Shown: positions 25,152 to 33,915, counted from the stretch's first letter. The stretch: DNA of 38,771 nucleotides from SAR202 cluster bacterium Casp-Chloro-G2 (GCA_002816575.1 MUCI01000002.1:1-38771); one strand, 5' to 3'. Notes: generated from the sequence alone by a model not told the origin. Numbers and translations: made by a program.

Positions 25152-25790
25152 CTAGCCTCGAGTTTCGGCCCGGATGGCCTTGATCCGATGGTAGATGAAC
25201 CAGATGACCACCGCCGCGATGATTCCGGCGATGGGGAAGTCGAAGGGCCGCATGACCCGTCGCATGTCCTCCCAGTTCTCGCCCAGCTTGAAACCGCCGT
25301 AAGCCAGGCCCAGGCTCCAGGGATAGGACCCCACGAACGTGTAAAAGCTGAATTTCCAGAAATTCATGCGGGCGATCCCCGCCGGCACGCTGATAAAGGT
25401 GCGGACCACCGGCAGCAAGCGCGATCCAAAGACCGCCAGTTCCCCATACCTCTTGAACCAATCTTCAGCGAGATCTACGTCGCGCTGGGTAACCAACAGA
25501 TATCGGCCGTACTTCTTTAATAGAGGACGCCCACCCTTCAAGCTGATCCAGTAGGCGACCCAGGACCCAATGAGGTTGCCGAGCGCACCGTAAAAAGCCG
25601 CCATCCACAACATCCATGCCGAGTCGCCTTTAGCCTCGATCAGCAACCAACCGGCCAGCGGCATGATCAGTTCGCTGGGGAATGGGATGGCCGCGCTCTC
25701 GATCGCCATGAGAAAGACCACTCCCGGCCAGCCCATGGCGTCGTAGACGTCGGTAATCAGTTCCAAGAACCATGTCTCGATGCCCAACAT
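25152..25790 (-). CDS. DedA-family membrane protein
   Basis: A 212-residue inner-membrane protein of the DedA/SNARE-associated family, now linked to undecaprenyl-phosphate or phospholipid flipping. The signature is visible: ESAAIPFPSELIMPLAGWL, ALGNLIGSWVAYWIS with the following GGRPLLKKYGRY, and FGSRLLPVVRTFISVPAGIARM with the essential arginines, ahead of FVGSYPWSLGLAYGGFKLG. About five hydrophobic segments are seen. The ATG at 25790 fits the family start; the frame stays open to 25943 with unrelated sequence. AAAGG lies about 13 bases upstream. Confidence 0.92.
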   Translation of the reverse strand: MLGIETWFLELITDVYDAMGWPGVVFLMAIESAAIPFPSELIMPLAGWLLIEAKGDSAWMLWMAAFYGALGNLIGSWVAYWISLKGGRPLLKKYGRYLLVTQRDVDLAEDWFKRYGELAVFGSRLLPVVRTFISVPAGIARMNFWKFSFYTFVGSYPWSLGLAYGGFKLGENWEDMRRVMRPFDFPIAGIIAAVVIWFIYHRIKAIRAETRG

Positions 25791-26076
25791 ATCAGGAATT
25801 ACCTTTGGAAAACCGGACGCAACCCCGGCTAGACGCCAGATTAAGATAGTGCCGAGTTGAATATTACCGTTCGTGGGCGGGCCGCGACACCGGTTCTCGG
25901 CACTGAGATAGGCAGTTTTTATCCCACCTGGCCTTAAACCCACCAGGTCTTAACCCAGAAATACGGTGGTTGAATGACCGGCTTATGAACCCGGCCTGTT
26001 AAACTGATGGTGGCTGCCACCAATTTAATGTTCTAATCATTTCTTAAATTAATTTAAAAGAATACTTAAAAAGTTA
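25791..26076. other. intergenic region, AT-rich near its right end
   Basis: Together with the promoter and leader of the HTH gene, this forms a 383-base gap. I see no coding frame. Bases about 26030-26076 are strongly AT-rich (runs of TTAAATTAATTTAAAAG type) directly upstream of a -35 box and look like an UP element. The left part holds the DedA leader with no clear promoter. Confidence 0.5.
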
Positions 26077-26105
26077 TTGACGTTGGGCTAAACCGGTGCT
26101 ATTCT
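26077..26105 (+). promoter_or_regulatory. strong promoter with UP element for the HTH gene
   Basis: TTGACG (26077-26082) and TATTCT (26100-26105) are 17 bases apart, with an AT-rich stretch just upstream that fits an alpha-subunit UP element. The predicted start gives a leader of about 60 bases. Confidence 0.65.
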
Positions 26106-26173
26106 ATTATCAGCCCGATGGCCCGGGCAGCAGTATAAACCAGCATTAATCAACCGTTATACGGAGGGACACT

Positions 26174-26398
26174 ATGGCTAGGAAGACAAAACTGATGCAG
26201 CGTGTCGAGAAGGAGCACCAACGCCCCTTGGAACGCCTGTTGCCCGAGAAAGTAAATGAGATTGGCCTCTCGGCAACGGCCGAGGAACTGGGCGTCAGCA
26301 AAGCGACTCTCGGCTACTGGCTGCTCAAGCTGGGTATAAATGTACGCCGTGTAGCCCTTGCTCCCGGTGAGACCCTGGAAGTTAAGCGGATCAGCTAA
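26174..26398 (+). CDS. small helix-turn-helix DNA-binding protein
   Basis: A 74-residue basic protein. After a charged helix (KTKLMQRVEKEHQRPLERLLPEKV) comes a clear helix-turn-helix, LSATAEELGVSKATLGYWLLKLGI (about 32-55), in the style of Hin/MerR-like or phage regulators where the second helix (SKATLGYWLLK) reads DNA. A short strand (VALAPGETLEVKRI) closes it. GGAGGG lies 8 bases before the ATG. The gene stands alone with a strong promoter and a strong terminator, unlike most genes here, which suggests high expression of a nucleoid-type or global regulator. No target operon is linked. Confidence 0.82.
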   Translation: MARKTKLMQRVEKEHQRPLERLLPEKVNEIGLSATAEELGVSKATLGYWLLKLGINVRRVALAPGETLEVKRIS

Positions 26399-26440
26399 CA
26401 CCGGCCCGTATATCCCGGCCCCAAAAGCGCCCGAAAGAAA

Positions 26441-26476
26441 AAGCCCCATCCTTCGGAGGAAGGATGGGGCTTTTTT
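26441..26476 (+). terminator. strong intrinsic terminator of the HTH gene
   Basis: A 14-bp perfect stem (26441-26454 with 26459-26472, core AGCCCCATCCTTC) around a GGAG loop is followed by T residues to 26476. A run of A residues before the stem means that it can also stop transcription from the other side. Confidence 0.95.
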
Positions 26477-26483
26477 ATTCTTT

Positions 26484-26507
26484 AGACACGGGTGGAGACA
26501 CGGGTGG
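26484..26507. repeat. two tandem copies of a 12-base unit
   Basis: AGACACGGGTGG occurs twice in direct succession, in the non-coding stretch between the HTH terminator and the acetamidase stop codon. No function is apparent. Confidence 0.7.
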
Positions 26508-26648
26508 GCTGACGGAGCCATTCTCTGAAAGATCCGAGACCCTCCCTGGAATTTCCGACTTCCTCTCGTCCGTTTTAAGGCCCTTGTTTGTCCTCCACCC
26601 GTCCTCGTAGCCGCTAGAGCTCCAAATCCACGCCCTTTTTCTGGTTCC

Positions 26649-27755
26649 CTACCCCTGGAAGATGTCCTCAGGCAGGAAAGCCGAGACCGTGACGTTGGGC
26701 AGGTCCACCACGTTGCTGATCTTGAGGTCCACCGCCACGCTGCAGATCACGTAGGCCTGCTCCTTGGTCCACCCTCTTTCTTGCAGCAGGGCAATCATGT
26801 TGATCAGGGCGTTTCGGGCCGCCAGCGTCAGGTCCTCGCCCTCCTGGGTGCCGTCATCCCGTATGGGCATCCCCATGGTGGCGATGAAGTTCCGGGGCGC
26901 GGCCCATTCCGGCGCGATGAAATAGCCGGGGTGGGCGAACCGGGGAAAGGTTATGTTGTTCCGGGCGGCCTCTCCCTTTTGCAGATGGAACCTGACCACG
27001 GCGGTAGCCCCCATCTCGATCGCTGTGATGCAGCATTCGGAGTCGCCCTGGGCGAAATGGCCGTCGCCGGCGGAGTAGAGTCCCCCCGGCACATTCACCG
27101 GTATCAGCAACCGGGACCCCTTGGTGAGCTGTTTGGCATCCACGTTGCCGCAGTTCTCGCGGGGCGGGATGGTGCGGAGTCCCTCGGCGGCGATCGTCCC
27201 TGTGGGCACCGCGTCTTCGGCATCGGGCGGGAACGCCACACCGCCGCGCCGCACCAGGTCGGCCTCGCGCGCGGTCCACGCTTCCAATTGGGCTCGAGAT
27301 GGCGCGATCCCCGCCGTGCCCATGAATGAGCCATTGGGAATCCTGACACCCGGCAGGTCCTTGGACGTTGCCCAGCCGTCTTGCATCTCCCAATGGACCA
27401 CGAAGGGATCGGGGAACAGGTCGCGGAGGAATCCGGCGCCGGGACGGTTGCGGGTCCAGCCGTAGGACTGGGGGATGATGTCCACGTACTCGATCTCCAG
27501 CAGGTCGCCCGGCTCGGCTCCCTTTATGTAAACCGGGCCGGTCAGCGGGTGTCCCACCTTGCCCGCGAACCCGGGGAAGTCGTCCACCGTGACGCTGGCG
27601 TTCATCTGCCCGTCGGACGCGTCCCGGGTCTCCAGCGACACCTCTTCACCGGGGTCGACCTCCAAGATGGGCGTGATGTCGGGGTGCCACCGGTTGTGAC
27701 CCTTGCCCGGATCGTCCTTCAGCCTCTTGCTCCGGTCTATCTCGATGCTCTTCAT
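26649..27755 (-). CDS. acetamidase/formamidase family amidohydrolase
   Basis: A 368-residue FmdA/AmdA enzyme that hydrolyses short aliphatic amides to ammonia and the acid. Family motifs are HPLTGPVYIKGAEPGD (69-84), RENCGNVDAKQLTKGS (199-214) and GGLYSAGDGHFAQGDSE (224-240). The C-terminal third (LINMIALLQERGWTKEQAYVICSVAVDLKISN) also matches the family. The ATG at 27755 follows AGGAG at 4 bases and is the family start. It lies 23 bases past the broken SIR2 gene on the same strand and may be transcribed from the TPP gene promoter further upstream. Confidence 0.92.
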   Translation of the reverse strand: MKSIEIDRSKRLKDDPGKGHNRWHPDITPILEVDPGEEVSLETRDASDGQMNASVTVDDFPGFAGKVGHPLTGPVYIKGAEPGDLLEIEYVDIIPQSYGWTRNRPGAGFLRDLFPDPFVVHWEMQDGWATSKDLPGVRIPNGSFMGTAGIAPSRAQLEAWTAREADLVRRGGVAFPPDAEDAVPTGTIAAEGLRTIPPRENCGNVDAKQLTKGSRLLIPVNVPGGLYSAGDGHFAQGDSECCITAIEMGATAVVRFHLQKGEAARNNITFPRFAHPGYFIAPEWAAPRNFIATMGMPIRDDGTQEGEDLTLAARNALINMIALLQERGWTKEQAYVICSVAVDLKISNVVDLPNVTVSAFLPEDIFQG

Positions 27756-27778
27756 GGCGCTCCTAGGTGGACTTGGAA

Positions 27779-29368
27779 TCAAAAGGGCAAATCATCAACG
27801 TACGTACCGTCATCCAACCCAAGTGTACCGTCTGCCGATTCAAGTTGATATTTATCTGCCAGTTCGTCAAGGTGCGGCATTGAATCGTCACTATACGAGA
27901 CGTCTCGGAAATCCGGATACCGTTCATATATTTCCCCAAGTGCATTCTGGGTATCTGAAACGAAATCAGTTTGTCCATCGACTATCAAAGATCCTGCGGC
28001 AATTCTTTTCAAGATGTCGGCCGTATAAAAAAGGTCATAGTCGAAGCCTACGCTACTGTGGCCTTCCAATTCTATCGACGCTGTTCGAATCAATAATTGT
28101 GCGAATTCCTGATCAATCTGTGACTCCCAAACCCTTTCCCAGTCAATATAATTGCTGCGAAGCAAATCTCTACCGGTTTCTTTCGTCAATCCATATATGA
28201 TTCCGCAATTAGGCCCTTTTAGTGTCGGGTATTTGCCGTGAATAGCGATTGATGCTGAAATCGCCGGTGCAAGAGCCCCAGAAATTGACAGGTTCTTGAG
28301 AAACAGATTCGATACCCGATCTCTAAACTCTGGTGGGATTCTCATTCGGCTAATTGATGTCAATTCTCGAAACAACGGAGAATCTGAGGCCGAGCGAAAT
28401 ATCCTCGGATTCCTAGAAGATTTTCGTTGAGATATGTGAGCAGCTAACGCAGCCTCGGCCTTACGAATCGCAGTTTCAGATGAGAACGGAGGGAATTCGG
28501 AATTCGGAATTCGTGGGTTGGAAACGATGGTGGAAAGCTCGGAAAGAAACTCCGACATGAGCGCCGATTTTTCCTCGCTAGTCGTTGCTTTTCCATCAGG
28601 GTCCAAAACTATTGCCGTGATTCCTACATCTTTGTACAGCACCTCTAAAACAGGATTCCGCTCGAAGGTCACCACATACGATGTCGGCCGATCCTCACGC
28701 GGAACATCACGCATCATTTGGTTAAGCTTGAACCAGATTACTCGGATGTTGATGTCGCTAAAGCTATAACCTATGAACAAAACAGCCCGGCCTAATAAAT
28801 CTGCCCTAAATTTCAAGTCCATCGGTGACTCAAGGTCGAGTCTGGTGTAGTAACTTGACTCGGTTAAAACGAGAGTCTCTTCATATTGAAGGTCTCCATG
28901 ATATTTGACGACCTGCGGAACGGTACCCACACTGGTGGCCACGTCCCTCGGCAACACGATTTTCTCGAACTTAACACCGAGACGCTGAAACGCTTTTTCG
29001 ATTAAATCATCGTAGTTTGTGGTATATATTCGCGGCGCGCCTAAGTTCACCAAATCAACATGGTGACCCGAGTCCATCGGGTTTATCTGCGACGTATTCA
29101 GCTTCTCGGAGATCCGGTAAGAAATCGGGCCGATATGATGACCTTTCATCAAATAATAATACTCAGCTATCCGAAGATTGTCGCCTCCTGCGTAATTGAC
29201 TACATCATCGAAGGACAAGCCATCGTTCTCGCCTTCCGCTAATTCGAGTAACAATTGTTACCAATCTGGCAGATCAAATACTGCCGAAAACCCTGCCCCT
29301 ACAAACGGGATAACTCTTCCGTCACGGAATAAAGTAACCAGTTCCTGTGGAATGACATATTCTGGCAT
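27779..29368 (-). pseudogene. SIR2-domain defence-type protein interrupted by a stop codon
   Basis: Read from the ATG at 29368 (AAGGAAGG upstream) the frame gives VIPFVGAGFSAVFDLPDW, with the Gly-rich NAD-binding motif GAGFS at codons 24-28. It then meets TAA at codon 37 (29258-29260) and continues in the same frame for 492 codons. The continuation carries the rest of a SIR2 NADase-like domain: RIYTTNYDDLIEKAF (Asn at codon 118), VVKYHGDL (His at 157) and LFIGYSFSD (about 200), plus a roughly 280-residue C-terminal region of unknown function. Restarting at TTG 29254 would give a protein without the NAD loop. Stand-alone SIR2 proteins of this kind deplete NAD during phage infection. The gene is AT-rich compared with both neighbours, suggesting transfer. 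Confidence 0.85.
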
Positions 29369-29425
29369 CTGGCCTTCCTTTTCTTAATCCGGTATTCGGC
29401 TTAACCTGTATAGACATCTAATGCT

Positions 29426-31111
29426 CTAGATCGACCAGTCGTCGGGCATGCTGGGCGTGGCCATGGGTTTGATCATCACTTCGATCAGGGCGGCCTGGCC
29501 TCCCTCGGTGGCGGCGATGCCACGTTGCAGGGCCGGTCCGATCTCCGCCGGGTCTTCAACCCGCTCCGCGTAGGCGCCCAAGCCCTTGGCGACCATCGTC
29601 CAGTCCCCGGTGAGTTTGGCCATGTCCGGCGGCGGACCGGCGGGACGGTCCATGCCCATCAGGCCTCCGCCGGTGCCTTCATTATTGACCAAGATAGTCA
29701 GTGTCGGCAGCCCCATGCGCACGGCGGTTTCCAGTTCCATTCCGACCATGCCGAAAGATGCATCGCCCAGCAGGTGAACAACCAGGTTGTCGGGGCGGCC
29801 CAGTTTGGCGCCGATGGCCCCGCCCAGCGACCAGCCCATGGCGGCCATGCCCCCCATGCCCACGTAGCTGCGGGGTTTGGTGGCGGTCCAGAAAGGAGAC
29901 ATATAGCCTCGGCTGCCGCCGGCGTCATGCAGTGCGATGGTCCGGTCCGGGTCGATGATCTTGGCCAACTCATTAACCACGCGGTAGCCGTTGGTGGGGG
30001 TGGTCATATCGTTGACCACCGGCTCCCACTCGCTGGCCTGCTTGTCCTTGGCCTGCTTGATCTCGGCAACAACTTCCTCTTTGAGACCGCCGCGGCCCGG
30101 CCCGACCCGTTCCTTCACGGCATCCAAGATCGCCCGAAGCGCCAGTTTGGCATCGGCCAGTATGGGCACATCGGCCTGGTATTGCTTGTTCAGATCGTGT
30201 TCGTCGGCATTCACATGGATCAGGCTCACACCCTCGGGGATGGGCCGGCCATCGGTGCCGTTGGGCAGCCGGTAGGAGTTGCCCACCGCCAGCACCACGT
30301 CGGCCTTCCGGTTCATGTGCAGCGAGGCTCCGCTGGCGTAGCGGCTCCGGGGGTAGCAGCCCATGCCCATGGACAGGGGATGGTCCTCGGGGAAAACGCC
30401 CTTGGCCACCAGGGTGGTCGCCACCGGCATGGACAGCAATTCGGCCAGTTCTTTGGCCTCGTCCCAGGCCTCGGCCGACAGCACGCCGCCGCCCAGGTTC
30501 AAAACGGGCATCTTGGCGTTGACCAGCAGGTCGGCGGCCCTGGCCACCTCATCGGCATTGGGAGCCGACTTCCGCCCGGGACCGACCGGCTCGTACTCCA
30601 GCGAACCGTCGGGCACTTCGGTCATCAACACGTCCTGAGGCATCTCCAGCACCACCGGCCCGGGCGACCCGGAACGCAGGGCGGTGAAGGCACGGCGGAT
30701 GACCGACGGGATGTCTTCCACCTTGGTAAAAGTGCCCCGCCATTTGACCAGAGTATCGAAGATGCTGGCCGATACTTCTTGCTGCACCTCTTTGCCCAGG
30801 TCGGACAGAGGGTGCTGTCCCATCAGTAACAGCACCGGTATGTTGTCGGCGTAGGCCCCGGCGATCCCGGTCAGGGCGTTGGTGGCGCCGGGTCCGGTGC
30901 CGGTCATCGCCACGCCCACCTTGCCGGTTGCGCGGGCATAACCGTCGGCGATCTCCACACCCAGGCGCTCGTTGCGGGCGGCGAAAACCTTGATGGTCTC
31001 GGAGTTTCTCAGGCCGGTCCAAAGGGGCGCTAGGCCGCCGCCCTGGAACCCGGCGATGTACTCAACTCCTTCTTTCTCCAGGGCGCGAACTATCGCATCA
31101 GCAGCACGCAT
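29426..31111 (-). CDS. TPP-dependent enzyme, acetolactate synthase-like (first of pair)
   Basis: A 561-residue thiamine-pyrophosphate enzyme with the three-domain layout of the acetolactate synthase/benzoylformate decarboxylase group. The catalytic glutamate is E48 in AARNERLGVEIADGYAR. MTGTGPGATNALTGIAGAYAD follows, a central domain spans about 190-330, and the TPP-binding region has LLGDASFGMVGMELETAV with VNNEGTGGG about 25 residues later. The usual GDG of that motif reads GDA. No regulatory subunit gene is near, so it is probably a decarboxylase or lyase and not a biosynthetic synthase. The ATG at 31111 follows AGAGGA. A second, only distantly similar TPP enzyme lies across the lipoprotein gene, with a near-identical promoter. 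Confidence 0.9.
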   Translation of the reverse strand: MRAADAIVRALEKEGVEYIAGFQGGGLAPLWTGLRNSETIKVFAARNERLGVEIADGYARATGKVGVAMTGTGPGATNALTGIAGAYADNIPVLLLMGQHPLSDLGKEVQQEVSASIFDTLVKWRGTFTKVEDIPSVIRRAFTALRSGSPGPVVLEMPQDVLMTEVPDGSLEYEPVGPGRKSAPNADEVARAADLLVNAKMPVLNLGGGVLSAEAWDEAKELAELLSMPVATTLVAKGVFPEDHPLSMGMGCYPRSRYASGASLHMNRKADVVLAVGNSYRLPNGTDGRPIPEGVSLIHVNADEHDLNKQYQADVPILADAKLALRAILDAVKERVGPGRGGLKEEVVAEIKQAKDKQASEWEPVVNDMTTPTNGYRVVNELAKIIDPDRTIALHDAGGSRGYMSPFWTATKPRSYVGMGGMAAMGWSLGGAIGAKLGRPDNLVVHLLGDASFGMVGMELETAVRMGLPTLTILVNNEGTGGGLMGMDRPAGPPPDMAKLTGDWTMVAKGLGAYAERVEDPAEIGPALQRGIAATEGGQAALIEVMIKPMATPSMPDDWSI

Positions 31112-31214
31112 GGTTCCTCTCTTATCTTCTAAGCGAATGGGACCTTGGGTTGACGGCGGCCCGGCAGGGATACCCATAGCGCCGGTCGTGCCTGGCCCGC
31201 CTCGAGTTGGAGGG

Positions 31215-31243
31215 ATGATACGCCGCCCCTGATTGGGGGTCAA
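31215..31243 (-). promoter_or_regulatory. promoter of the first TPP enzyme
   Basis: On the minus strand TTGACC (31238-31243), 17 bases, then TATCAT (31215-31220), followed by CCCTCCAAC. The same hexamers, spacing and following bases (one difference) occur before the second TPP gene at 31755-31783. Confidence 0.7.
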
Positions 31244-31323
31244 CCGGCAGGGGCCGATGGTGGGATACACTTGGAACCGGTATCATGGAAAGGTCGCCCG
31301 AAACCGGATCGGGGAGGTGTCAG

Positions 31324-31713
31324 ATGCTCCTCAAATATCCCCTGCTCTGGCTAGCAGCGCTTCTCTCACTGGCCCTGCTGGCTTGTGGGGCCGGTACAAC
31401 GGCCACGGCAACCCCGTCTCCAATGCCAACGGCTGCGCCATTGTCTGAAGCCGCTCCGGCAGAGATCGGGGTCCGGTACGCCCACCGGCTCTACACTCAC
31501 TGCGGCATCCGGTACGCCGACTTCGATGGGCGAAGATGGCTCGCCGACCCGGCGCTTGGCGATGCAAACCCGCCGCCGGGCTGGGGAAATCCTTTCGATC
31601 CCGGCACGATCGAGTTGCTCGCTGAAGACCGAGCGATGTTCATCTCACATTCCGGCGAACGGGCCTTTTTCATTCCCGCTCCGGAAGATTACCCCTTCAG
31701 GATTTGCATCTAG
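31324..31713 (+). CDS. small lipoprotein of unknown function
   Basis: A 129-residue exported lipoprotein. The signal peptide (LLKYPLLWLAALLSLAL) ends in LLAC with the lipidated C21, followed by an Ala/Thr/Pro-rich spacer (about 24-45). The mature domain has AHRLYTHCGIRYADFDGRRWLAD, two of whose residues (H, C) might form a site, then PPPGWGNPFDPGTIELL and a closing FFIPAPEDYPFRICI; the two cysteines could form a disulfide. GGGAGGTG lies about 5 bases upstream of the ATG, a strong start. It lies between the two divergent TPP genes, on the strand of the second. No family name can be given. Confidence 0.82.
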   Translation: MLLKYPLLWLAALLSLALLACGAGTTATATPSPMPTAAPLSEAAPAEIGVRYAHRLYTHCGIRYADFDGRRWLADPALGDANPPPGWGNPFDPGTIELLAEDRAMFISHSGERAFFIPAPEDYPFRICI

Positions 31714-31754
31714 ACCTTTGCCCCAGCCGCCCAATCAGCCCCGGACCGCGCTTG

Positions 31755-31783
31755 TTGACCCTACCAGGCGCTAAGGGTATCAT
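31755..31783 (+). promoter_or_regulatory. promoter of the second TPP enzyme
   Basis: TTGACC (31755-31760), 17 bases, then TATCAT (31778-31783), followed by CCGTCCAAC. This matches the promoter at 31215-31243 in both boxes, in spacing and in eight of the nine bases after the -10 box. Confidence 0.7.
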
Positions 31784-31885
31784 CCGTCCAACATCCGGCG
31801 AGTCACGCCTATTTCGGCCTCAAACCAGGGTTTGAATGGGTATCTCCGGTTGCCAAGACCGCCATTCCCAGCAGCGAGGATTAAC

Positions 31886-33604
31886 ATGCCATCAGCCAGC
31901 GAGATGATCGTCCAGACCCTGGAGGAAGCCGGTATCGACCACGTCTTCGGCATCCCCGGCGGCGGCACCGGCCAGATATTCCAGATCCTGGAGACCAAGC
32001 AAGACCGCATCAAGACCGTGTTGGTACGCCACGAGCAGGCTGCCTCAATCATGGCTGATGCCTATGGCCGGGCCACCGGCAGACCGGCGGTCATCATGGG
32101 TCAGGGTCTGTTCATGGGTTCCAACGCCGCCTTCGGCATCATGGAGGCCATGCTCAGCAGTTCTCCCATGGTGGTCATCACCGACACGTCCGACAGCGGC
32201 GCGGCCCAGCGTCCCGCCAACCAGTCGGGCGCCGGCGAATACGGCAGCATCGACCTCCAGGCCATGTTTAAGGCCATGACCAAGTACACAACGCTGGCCA
32301 CCAACCCCAAGGAAGCCGTCCTTGGCGCACAACTGGCCATCAAGCACTCCATGACCGGCCGCCCCGGTCCGACCACGCTGCTGATGCGCTCGGCGGCCAT
32401 CGGCGGACAGGTCGACCTGGAGTCGCCACCCTTCATTCACAACGCCGCCGGATTCCTGAACACGGTGAAATCGGCCAGCGCGCCGGTGGACATCCAACGG
32501 GCCATCCAGATACTGAACGAGTCGCGGCGGCCCGTGATCATCGCCGGAAACGGGGTGCATGTGGCCGGGGCCCACTCCCAACTACAGGAGTTCGCCGAGC
32601 AGTGGGGCATGCCCGTGGCCACCAGCTACAAAGGCAAGAGCGCCATATCCGAAGACCACCCGCTGGCCCTGGGCATGGTGGGCACCTACGGGCAGGATAC
32701 CGCCAACAAGGCGGTGGGCGATGCCGATACGGTCGTGGTGATCGGCGCGTTGCTCCGCTCTCAGGAGACCGTCGGTGAGCGTCCCGACATCTTTGATCCC
32801 AACCGGCAGCGCATCATCCAGATCGACATCGACGAACGGAACGCCGGTTGGTCCTTCCCGGTGGAACTGGGCTTGGTTGGGGACGCCAGGGTAATCCTGG
32901 ACCAGTTGGTGGACGCATCCAAGGAAGCCGCGCCGGGCAACGCCGCCAACCGGAAGGACTGGACGGACAGCCTCCCCCACCGCCGCCGCGCGGGTGGATA
33001 CCACGACCAGCCTGAGATGCACGTGGACAGCTCGCCGGTCAAACCCCAGCGTCTGGTGGCCCAACTGCAGGCGACCATGAGTCCCGACACCATCTACGCC
33101 CTGGACGCCGGCAACAACCGCACCTGGATGGCTCACCTCTACCGGTCCCAGCAGGCCAACACGTTCTTCAGTCCCGGCGGCACCGCGGGCATGGGCTGGG
33201 CGCTGCCCGCCTCGGTGGGTTTGAAGCTGGCCTTCCCTGACCGGCCGGTGGTCTGCGTGTCCGGCGACGGCGGCTTCATGATGACCGTGAACGCCATCTC
33301 AACCGCCGTCCAGTACGATCTGCCCATCATCTGCGTGGTCTTCAACGACAATGTCTTGGGCATGGTCCACGACCACCAGCCGGATGGCCATAAGATCGCC
33401 TCCGAGTTTTATCCCACCAATAACGCCACGGTGGCCCAGGGCATGGGCGCCTTCGGGGTGCAGGTGAGCGATTCCAAAGACCTGCCCGACGCCCTACGAG
33501 CGGCCCAGGCCTCGGGTAGACCGGCGGTGGTTGACGTATTGGTAGACCCGGTCCCCAGCCCCGACGACTGGCGCGCCGGCGCCTGGCGACAAGGCCAAAC
33601 CTAG
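31886..33604 (+). CDS. TPP-dependent enzyme, acetolactate synthase-like (second of pair)
   Basis: A 572-residue TPP enzyme. FGIPGGGTGQIFQIL opens the pyrimidine-binding domain, with the catalytic glutamate E50 in LVRHEQAASIMADAYGRATG. The pyrophosphate-binding domain has the complete motif VSGDGGFMMTVNAISTAV followed by VVFNDNVLGM. Homologues include acetolactate synthase large subunits, sulfoacetaldehyde and oxalyl-CoA-type lyases; none can be chosen from motifs alone. The ATG at 31886 follows GAGGA about 6 bases away; an earlier in-frame start at 31832 adds non-family sequence. It is followed by repeat DNA and a dehydrogenase remnant. Confidence 0.9.
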   Translation: MPSASEMIVQTLEEAGIDHVFGIPGGGTGQIFQILETKQDRIKTVLVRHEQAASIMADAYGRATGRPAVIMGQGLFMGSNAAFGIMEAMLSSSPMVVITDTSDSGAAQRPANQSGAGEYGSIDLQAMFKAMTKYTTLATNPKEAVLGAQLAIKHSMTGRPGPTTLLMRSAAIGGQVDLESPPFIHNAAGFLNTVKSASAPVDIQRAIQILNESRRPVIIAGNGVHVAGAHSQLQEFAEQWGMPVATSYKGKSAISEDHPLALGMVGTYGQDTANKAVGDADTVVVIGALLRSQETVGERPDIFDPNRQRIIQIDIDERNAGWSFPVELGLVGDARVILDQLVDASKEAAPGNAANRKDWTDSLPHRRRAGGYHDQPEMHVDSSPVKPQRLVAQLQATMSPDTIYALDAGNNRTWMAHLYRSQQANTFFSPGGTAGMGWALPASVGLKLAFPDRPVVCVSGDGGFMMTVNAISTAVQYDLPIICVVFNDNVLGMVHDHQPDGHKIASEFYPTNNATVAQGMGAFGVQVSDSKDLPDALRAAQASGRPAVVDVLVDPVPSPDDWRAGAWRQGQT

Positions 33605-33629
33605 GCCAAGAACCCGGGCCAAGAACCCG
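33604..33629. repeat. two tandem copies of a 13-base unit
   Basis: GGCCAAGAACCCG occurs twice in direct succession immediately after the second TPP gene, overlapping its stop region, and is followed by GGCTACGAAC. It resembles dispersed intergenic repeats of the CCCGGGTTCTTGG type. Confidence 0.7.
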
Positions 33630-33663
33630 GGCTACGAACTTGGACCAAACGAAGGCGTCAGAT

Positions 33664-33810
33664 ATGCCGGACACACTCAAAAACGAGGTCGCTCTGGTCA
33701 CCGCCGCCGGTCCGGGAATCGGCCGCGCCACATCGTTGTTCCTGGCCCGCGAGGGGGCAACCATCGTGGTAGCGGATGTGGACGCCAACGGCGGGTCCAG
33801 CGCCAAGTAG
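33664..33810 (+). pseudogene. N-terminal remnant of a short-chain dehydrogenase
   Basis: A 48-codon frame reads EVALVTAAGPGIGRATSLFL and then IVVADVDANGG, the beta-alpha-beta NAD-binding start of the SDR family (TGxxxGIG, here TAAGPGIG, and the Asp after the second strand). It ends at TAG just where the third strand should begin. The rest, with the Ser-Tyr-Lys catalytic residues, is absent downstream. It probably once followed the TPP gene in an operon. Confidence 0.85.
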
Positions 33811-33847
33811 CCAAGTCCCGAATATAAACCGCTCCACACCTGCCCCG

Positions 33848-33877
33848 TTGGACTGGTTTTGTGCCCGGTGGTAGTAT
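33848..33877 (+). promoter_or_regulatory. promoter candidate for the CHAT/NTPase/TPR gene
   Basis: TTGGAC (33848-33853) and TAGTAT (33872-33877) are 18 bases apart, about 105 bases before the TTG start. Both boxes are imperfect, so this is a moderate candidate. Confidence 0.4.
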
Positions 33878-33915
33878 AGTCGCAGACTCGGTTCCCGGCT
33901 GAATCGACCTTATCC

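Noticed and set aside
29525-30829. A 434-codon open frame on the plus strand opposite the first TPP enzyme
   Set aside because: Antisense shadow with His/Gly/Gln-rich composition; the minus strand holds the TPP enzyme motifs.
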